From NCBI GenBank assembly GCA_903901045.1, contig CAIUPP010000021.1, positions 168,491 to 216,095 of the forward strand: a stretch of 47,605 nt of DNA, given 5' to 3'. Below the pieces are notes generated by a model, which had not been told where the DNA came from, ran no database searches, and was given only the letters and a program-made list of their open reading frames with translations. This document shows positions 44,007-47,605 of the stretch, one piece after another (positions within the stretch are counted from its first letter, which is position 1; each line of letters opens with the position of its first letter). The DNA comes from an uncultured Planctomycetota bacterium (lineage in GTDB: Bacteria; Planctomycetota; Brocadiia; CAIUPP01). Position numbers and translations under genes: made by a program.

Positions 44007-45128
44007 TCACGCCGGCTCAATCGTAATCAGCGTCACCTCCGGCGGCGAGAACAGCCGCATCGGAGGGCCCCACGTCCCCGCCCCGCGGCTCACGTACGCA
44101 TGCGAATCCTCATCGATCTGCCGCAGCCCCAGCCGCAGCGGGTAAGCCAGCATCACGAAGCGATCGGCCGAAATCTGCCCGCCGTGCGTATGCCCTGAAA
44201 GCTGCAGGTCGAACCGTCCGCGCGAGAGCTTTCCGATCTTCGGCCGGTGCTTCAGCAGCACCGTCATCCTTCCATCCGGCTCCGCCGGCAGCGCCGCATC
44301 CTCATCGGAGTGGCACGACACGCCCATCCGGTGCCCCGCCGTGTCATCCACTCCCGTCAATCGCAGACGATTCGGCAACTCCACCGACTCCCCGCGCAGC
44401 ACCGTGAACCCCGCCTCCTCCATGAACGCCAGGCTGTCATCCACCCCGCTGAAATATTCATGGTTCCCCAGGATCGCGTACTTGCCGAAGCGCGGATGCA
44501 CCTGCCGGAACAGCCGCGCCAGCGGTTGGACATTCTTGAACGCTCCGTCCACCATATCCCCCGTGCTGACCACCACGTCCGGGCAGGACTGCGCCACCAG
44601 CCCCACCACCCGCTGCAGAAAACGCTCGCGGTTGGTCAGGCCCAGGTGCAGGTCGCTGATCTGCATAATGCGAATCCGCTTGGTCACGCGCGCCGACTTG
44701 AGCGTCACCCGCTCGATCTGCACATTGGCCGCCTCGTAGAGACTCCAGGCGCAGGCCAGCGTCACAACGATCGCGAAGAAGAGGAACGTCGGCTGCGCCG
44801 GCAGCGCCATCGCCGCCAGAGTGGGGGAGACGCCGCCGCTGTGGCTCACCCCGTAGTTCCATAACTCCATCCCCAGCGCCAGCGTACAGAGCCATGTCAG
44901 CACCACCGTCCAGGGGAGCGCAATGAAGGACATCACCCGCGCAGCGCGGAAGGAGCCGAAATGCGCGAGAACTCTGGAAAGCAGCGACGCCGCTAGCATC
45001 ATCACGCAGAACACCCCCGCCACGATCAACGCCCAGCGCTGGGCAGGGAATGCCATGTGGACAATTCGGAGAAAGTAGGCGTGCATCAGGACTGCGATTG
45101 CGCTGTATTTCAGCACCACTCTGCGCAT
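44007..45128 (-). CDS. membrane-anchored metallophosphoesterase (YkuE-like)
   Basis: A 373-residue protein. Residues 1-130 carry four hydrophobic segments, and the C-terminal domain is a calcineurin-like phosphoesterase with ISDLHLG, STGDMVDG, ILGNHEY and SGHTHGGQ, giving the full set of Asp/Asn/His ligands for two metals. Related proteins (YkuE, YaeI, UDP-diacylglucosamine diphosphatase relatives) act on phospholipids or nucleotides at the membrane. It is a lone gene followed by repeats. The upstream 277-nt gap (45129-45405) is unusually AT-rich and holds only one repeat palindrome. Confidence 0.85.
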   Translation of the reverse strand: MRRVVLKYSAIAVLMHAYFLRIVHMAFPAQRWALIVAGVFCVMMLAASLLSRVLAHFGSFRAARVMSFIALPWTVVLTWLCTLALGMELWNYGVSHSGGVSPTLAAMALPAQPTFLFFAIVVTLACAWSLYEAANVQIERVTLKSARVTKRIRIMQISDLHLGLTNRERFLQRVVGLVAQSCPDVVVSTGDMVDGAFKNVQPLARLFRQVHPRFGKYAILGNHEYFSGVDDSLAFMEEAGFTVLRGESVELPNRLRLTGVDDTAGHRMGVSCHSDEDAALPAEPDGRMTVLLKHRPKIGKLSRGRFDLQLSGHTHGGQISADRFVMLAYPLRLGLRQIDEDSHAYVSRGAGTWGPPMRLFSPPEVTLITIEPA

Positions 45129-45366
45129 GTATTCCCGCCGTAGGTTGACTAGTGCGTCCGTGCTGCGTCGATTGCGGTTGTCACGCCCTTCATTTTACCA
45201 TACTAGAGCCGATAAAGTGAACATGCGGCGCAGTCCTAACAGCCAGTGAGACAGCGGGATAGAAACATATAGGAAAATATCGTAAGCGCAGGTAGGCAGA
45301 ACCACCTATTGTAGTGTTTCAGGATGGGGCTGCATTAGGAGGAAGCGCGGCCACGACCTTGTAGCC

Positions 45367-45396
45367 CGTAGGGGCAAGGCATGCCTTGCCCTTGCC
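45367..45396. repeat. GTAGGGGCAAGGC palindromic repeat, copy 1
   Basis: GTAGGGGCAAGGCATGCCTT followed by GCCC is a near-perfect palindrome. A decayed copy is at 47407-47432. Confidence 0.6.
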
Positions 45397-45405
45397 ACTT
45401 CTAGA

Positions 45406-47343
45406 TTATGAAGCAGGCCCGGTGGGGGGAGTAGCGCAGTCAATGAACGCGCGGTGCCATAACTCGAACATCAGCAGCGACCAGAGGCGGTAGCCGTGGT
45501 CGGCCCGCTTGGCCACGTGCTCCTCGACGAGCGCCGTCACCGTCTCCGGACGGAAATAGCCCCGCCCCAGCGCCTCGGGGGCCAGCAGCACCGAGCGCAG
45601 GTAATCGCGCAACTCGCCGCGGAACCAATCCGCAATCGGCACGCCGAAGCCCATCTTCGGCCTGCGGACGATCTCCTGCGGAAGCATCTCCCCGAACGCC
45701 CTCTTCAGAAGGTACTTCTGCGCGAAGCCTCGCATCTTCATCCGCGTCGGCAACGCCCCCACGAACTCCATCACCTTCTGGTCGAGGAACGGCGCACGGC
45801 ACTCCAGCCCGTGCGCCATGGAGGCGATATCCACCTTCGCCAGCAAATCATCCGGCATGTACCGCATGAAATCCACGAACGTCGTTTGCGCGAGGAAATC
45901 GAGCCCGGGGACCTTCTCATATTCCGCGTCGAAAATCGCGCTGGAAAGGGAGCCCGCCATCGCCGCGCGCATTTCGTCCGAATAGAGCGCCTGCTTGCGC
46001 GCGTCGTCGAAAATCGAGCACCACCGGACGTACCGTTCCCGCGGCGGCATATTCAGCGCCTCGAACAGCCTCCGCGCGCGCCGCCGGAAACTCCTGTGCT
46101 CTACCGACACCGGCATGCTTCCCCAGAACCGTCCCCCCAGCATCCGCCGCGCCGGGCCGGGCAGCCGGTCGAACCACTGGCCCAGCTTCGCCGCGCGGTA
46201 GCGCGGGTAGCCCGCGAAACCCTCATCCCCCGCGTCCCCCGTCAGCGCCACCTTCACATGCTGGCGCGTCACCTGGCTGACGTAATACGTCGGGATCGCG
46301 CTGGAATCCGCGAACGGCTCATCGTAGTGCCACACCAGCTTCGCGATGATCTCCACCGCATTGGGCCGCACGATGAACTCATGGTGGTCCGTCTTGAAAT
46401 GCCTTGCGGCCAGGCGGGCGTATTCGAGTTCATCGTACCGCTTCTCCTCGAACCCGATGGAGAACGTCTTCACCGGCGCATTGGAGAGCTTCGCCATCAG
46501 CCCCACCACGATGCTCGAATCCATCCCGCCGCTCAGGAACGCCCCCAGCGGCACATCGCTGATCAGCCGCAGCCGCACCGACTCCTCCATCAGCGCGCGC
46601 AGCTCCTCGACGTACTCCCGCTCCGGGCGCTCCGGCGCCGCGACGAACGGCGGACGCCAGTACTCCTGCACCTGCGCCTTCCCGTCCTGCCAGAGCAGGA
46701 AATGCCCCGGCGGCAGCTTCGAGATTCCCTTGAACATCGTCAGCGGGTGGGGGACGTAGCCGTACGTCAGGTAATGGTGCAGCGCCTCCGTGCAGACCTC
46801 GCGCGGCACATCGGGTGCCTGGAGGATCGACTTGATCTCCGACCCGAAGAGAATGCGCTCCCGCTCCGCGCGGTACACCAGCGGCTTCTTCCCCACCCGG
46901 TCGCGCGCCGCGAACAGCCGGTTCTTGCGCGCGTCCCAGATGGCGAAAGCGAACATCCCGCGCAGCTCCCGCAGGCACTCCACATCCCGCTCCTCGTAGA
47001 GGTGGAGGATCGTCTCCGTATCGCAGTGAGTGCGGAAGCGGTGGCCGCGCGCCAGCAGCCTATCGCGCAGCTCCGGGAAATTGTAAATCTCCCCGTTGAA
47101 AACGATCCAGACCGTCTCATCCTCATTCGCCAGCGGCTGGTGGCCACCCGCCAGATCGATAATACTCAGCCGGCAGTGGCCAAGACCCACCTTGCCCGGC
47201 CCGGCGGGAGTGGAGAAGGGGAGCAGCTTCCGACCCGCGTCATCCGGCCCGCGGTGACTCAGGACGCAGCGCATCCGTTCGACCTGGCTCTCATCGAACC
47301 CGGCCGCAGCGCCGATCCCGACCATCCCGCAAATCCCGCACAT
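45406..47343 (-). CDS. asnB: asparagine synthase (glutamine-hydrolysing), AsnB family
   Basis: A 645-residue protein with an N-terminal class II glutamine amidotransferase domain (catalytic Cys2, MCGICGM; the NGEIYN, RGPDD and HCDTETILH blocks) and a C-terminal synthetase domain with the ATP-binding PP-loop LSGGMDSS at about 267-274. It makes asparagine from aspartate and glutamine. Length and the FELWHRAF end fit the asparagine synthetase-like proteins often found with exopolysaccharide or exosortase systems, so a modified-substrate role is possible. It starts at 47343 behind AAAGGAGAA; a TATAAT (plus 47364-47369 as ATTATA) lies just upstream. Confidence 0.92.
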   Translation of the reverse strand: MCGICGMVGIGAAAGFDESQVERMRCVLSHRGPDDAGRKLLPFSTPAGPGKVGLGHCRLSIIDLAGGHQPLANEDETVWIVFNGEIYNFPELRDRLLARGHRFRTHCDTETILHLYEERDVECLRELRGMFAFAIWDARKNRLFAARDRVGKKPLVYRAERERILFGSEIKSILQAPDVPREVCTEALHHYLTYGYVPHPLTMFKGISKLPPGHFLLWQDGKAQVQEYWRPPFVAAPERPEREYVEELRALMEESVRLRLISDVPLGAFLSGGMDSSIVVGLMAKLSNAPVKTFSIGFEEKRYDELEYARLAARHFKTDHHEFIVRPNAVEIIAKLVWHYDEPFADSSAIPTYYVSQVTRQHVKVALTGDAGDEGFAGYPRYRAAKLGQWFDRLPGPARRMLGGRFWGSMPVSVEHRSFRRRARRLFEALNMPPRERYVRWCSIFDDARKQALYSDEMRAAMAGSLSSAIFDAEYEKVPGLDFLAQTTFVDFMRYMPDDLLAKVDIASMAHGLECRAPFLDQKVMEFVGALPTRMKMRGFAQKYLLKRAFGEMLPQEIVRRPKMGFGVPIADWFRGELRDYLRSVLLAPEALGRGYFRPETVTALVEEHVAKRADHGYRLWSLLMFELWHRAFIDCATPPTGPAS

Positions 47344-47363
47344 CCGCTTCTCCTTTGCGTGAC

Positions 47364-47369
47364 ATTATA
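47364..47369 (-). promoter_or_regulatory. possible -10 box of asnB
   Basis: Perfect TATAAT on the minus strand, 20 nt before the ATG, giving a short leader that contains the ribosome site. No -35 box at proper spacing is seen. Confidence 0.4.
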
Positions 47370-47406
47370 GCGGATTTAAACAGGCAACGACTAGTATTGG
47401 CCGCGT

Positions 47407-47432
47407 GGTAGGGGCAAGGCACCGCCCTGCCC
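47407..47432. repeat. GTAGGGGCAAGGC palindromic repeat, copy 2 (decayed)
   Basis: GTAGGGGCAAGGCACCGCCC then TGCCC: same family as 45367-45396. The last 262 nt of the window (47344-47605) hold only this and the asnB promoter region; no gene is supported. Confidence 0.55.
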
Positions 47433-47605
47433 AGCGTGCTGTACCGCCCCTCTCCCCCAGGGCGAACGCATCTAAACTCCGCTGTCCGCCCGTTTGACGC
47501 TGCGCACGGCATGATGGCGCGGAACGAGGCCGCTTATGGACTGCGGCGGCAACGACGCCGCTTTGTCTTGGTGGAGACTTGATCATGGGGTGGGCCTGTC
47601 GGTTC

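Noticed and set aside
45496-47370. Long plus-strand open frame (624 codons) opposite asnB
   Set aside because: Arg/His/Pro-rich composition of a GC-rich antisense frame. The minus strand encodes a complete, motif-rich AsnB over the same bases.

Overview
The window is GC-rich, densely coded bacterial chromosome with no phage, plasmid or ribosomal landmarks. The gene repertoire suggests an uncultured bacterium of the PVC/FCB-adjacent kind that specialises in carbohydrates (for example a Sumerlaeota-, Hydrogenedentota-, Planctomycetota- or Lentisphaerota-like lineage). Pointers are several Gfo/Idh/MocA oxidoreductases, uroporphyrinogen-decarboxylase-like proteins, creatininase, ceramidase-like and DUF4833 proteins, and many small dispersed repeats. 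The phylum is an inference; no rRNA gene is present to settle it.

Region 1 (1-23.7 kb) is a sugar-catabolic island. It holds the core of the phosphorylating L-rhamnose pathway: L-rhamnose isomerase (6967-8178), rhamnulokinase (22202-23668) and a class II aldolase (18870-19631) that probably splits rhamnulose-1-phosphate. Around them lie two short-chain dehydrogenases (one SrlD-like), two Gfo/Idh/MocA dehydrogenases, a zinc alcohol dehydrogenase, a DegT-type aminotransferase, a TIM-barrel sugar isomerase, two UroD-like proteins, an alpha/beta hydrolase, a creatininase-family hydrolase, a ceramidase-like hydrolase, M55 and M28 peptidases, a PHP phosphoesterase and a GntR/UTRA repressor with a likely operator. 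The likely transcription units are + 773-10264 (hairpin terminator at its end), - 15359-10342, + 15650-17694, - 18706-17702 and + 18870-23668. No transporter or glycoside hydrolase is present, so uptake and depolymerisation must be encoded elsewhere.

Region 2 (23.7-40.5 kb) is mixed housekeeping and accessory: cold-shock protein with a promoter and long leader, XerD-type recombinase overlapping a GT39-like membrane glycosyltransferase, a small lipoprotein, an MgtA-type Mg2+ P-type ATPase, a PAS/histidine kinase/receiver hybrid, a HAD phosphatase, an MNT-HEPN pair, a second DegT plus Gfo/Idh pair, a PflX-like radical SAM protein, a DUF4833 protein, tRNA-Lys(CTT), a TRIC/UPF0126 membrane protein and a PIG-L deacetylase. 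Region 3 (40.5-47.6 kb) has dnaK with a promoter and strong terminator, rsmE (apparent AUU start), a membrane metallophosphoesterase and asnB.

The most unusual content is in the intergenic DNA. A 130-bp miniature inverted-repeat element occurs as two full copies (21899-22028 and 27152-27281), each with 18-bp terminal inverted repeats and a perfect 9-bp target duplication, plus a degraded copy (about 38655-38752) and a core-only hairpin (40622-40666). A second family of nested palindromes doubles as transcription terminators (12601-12641, 33653-33692, 42817-42860). Other short palindromic or tandem families fill most of the remaining gaps, and one such repeat has been absorbed in frame into the radical SAM gene.
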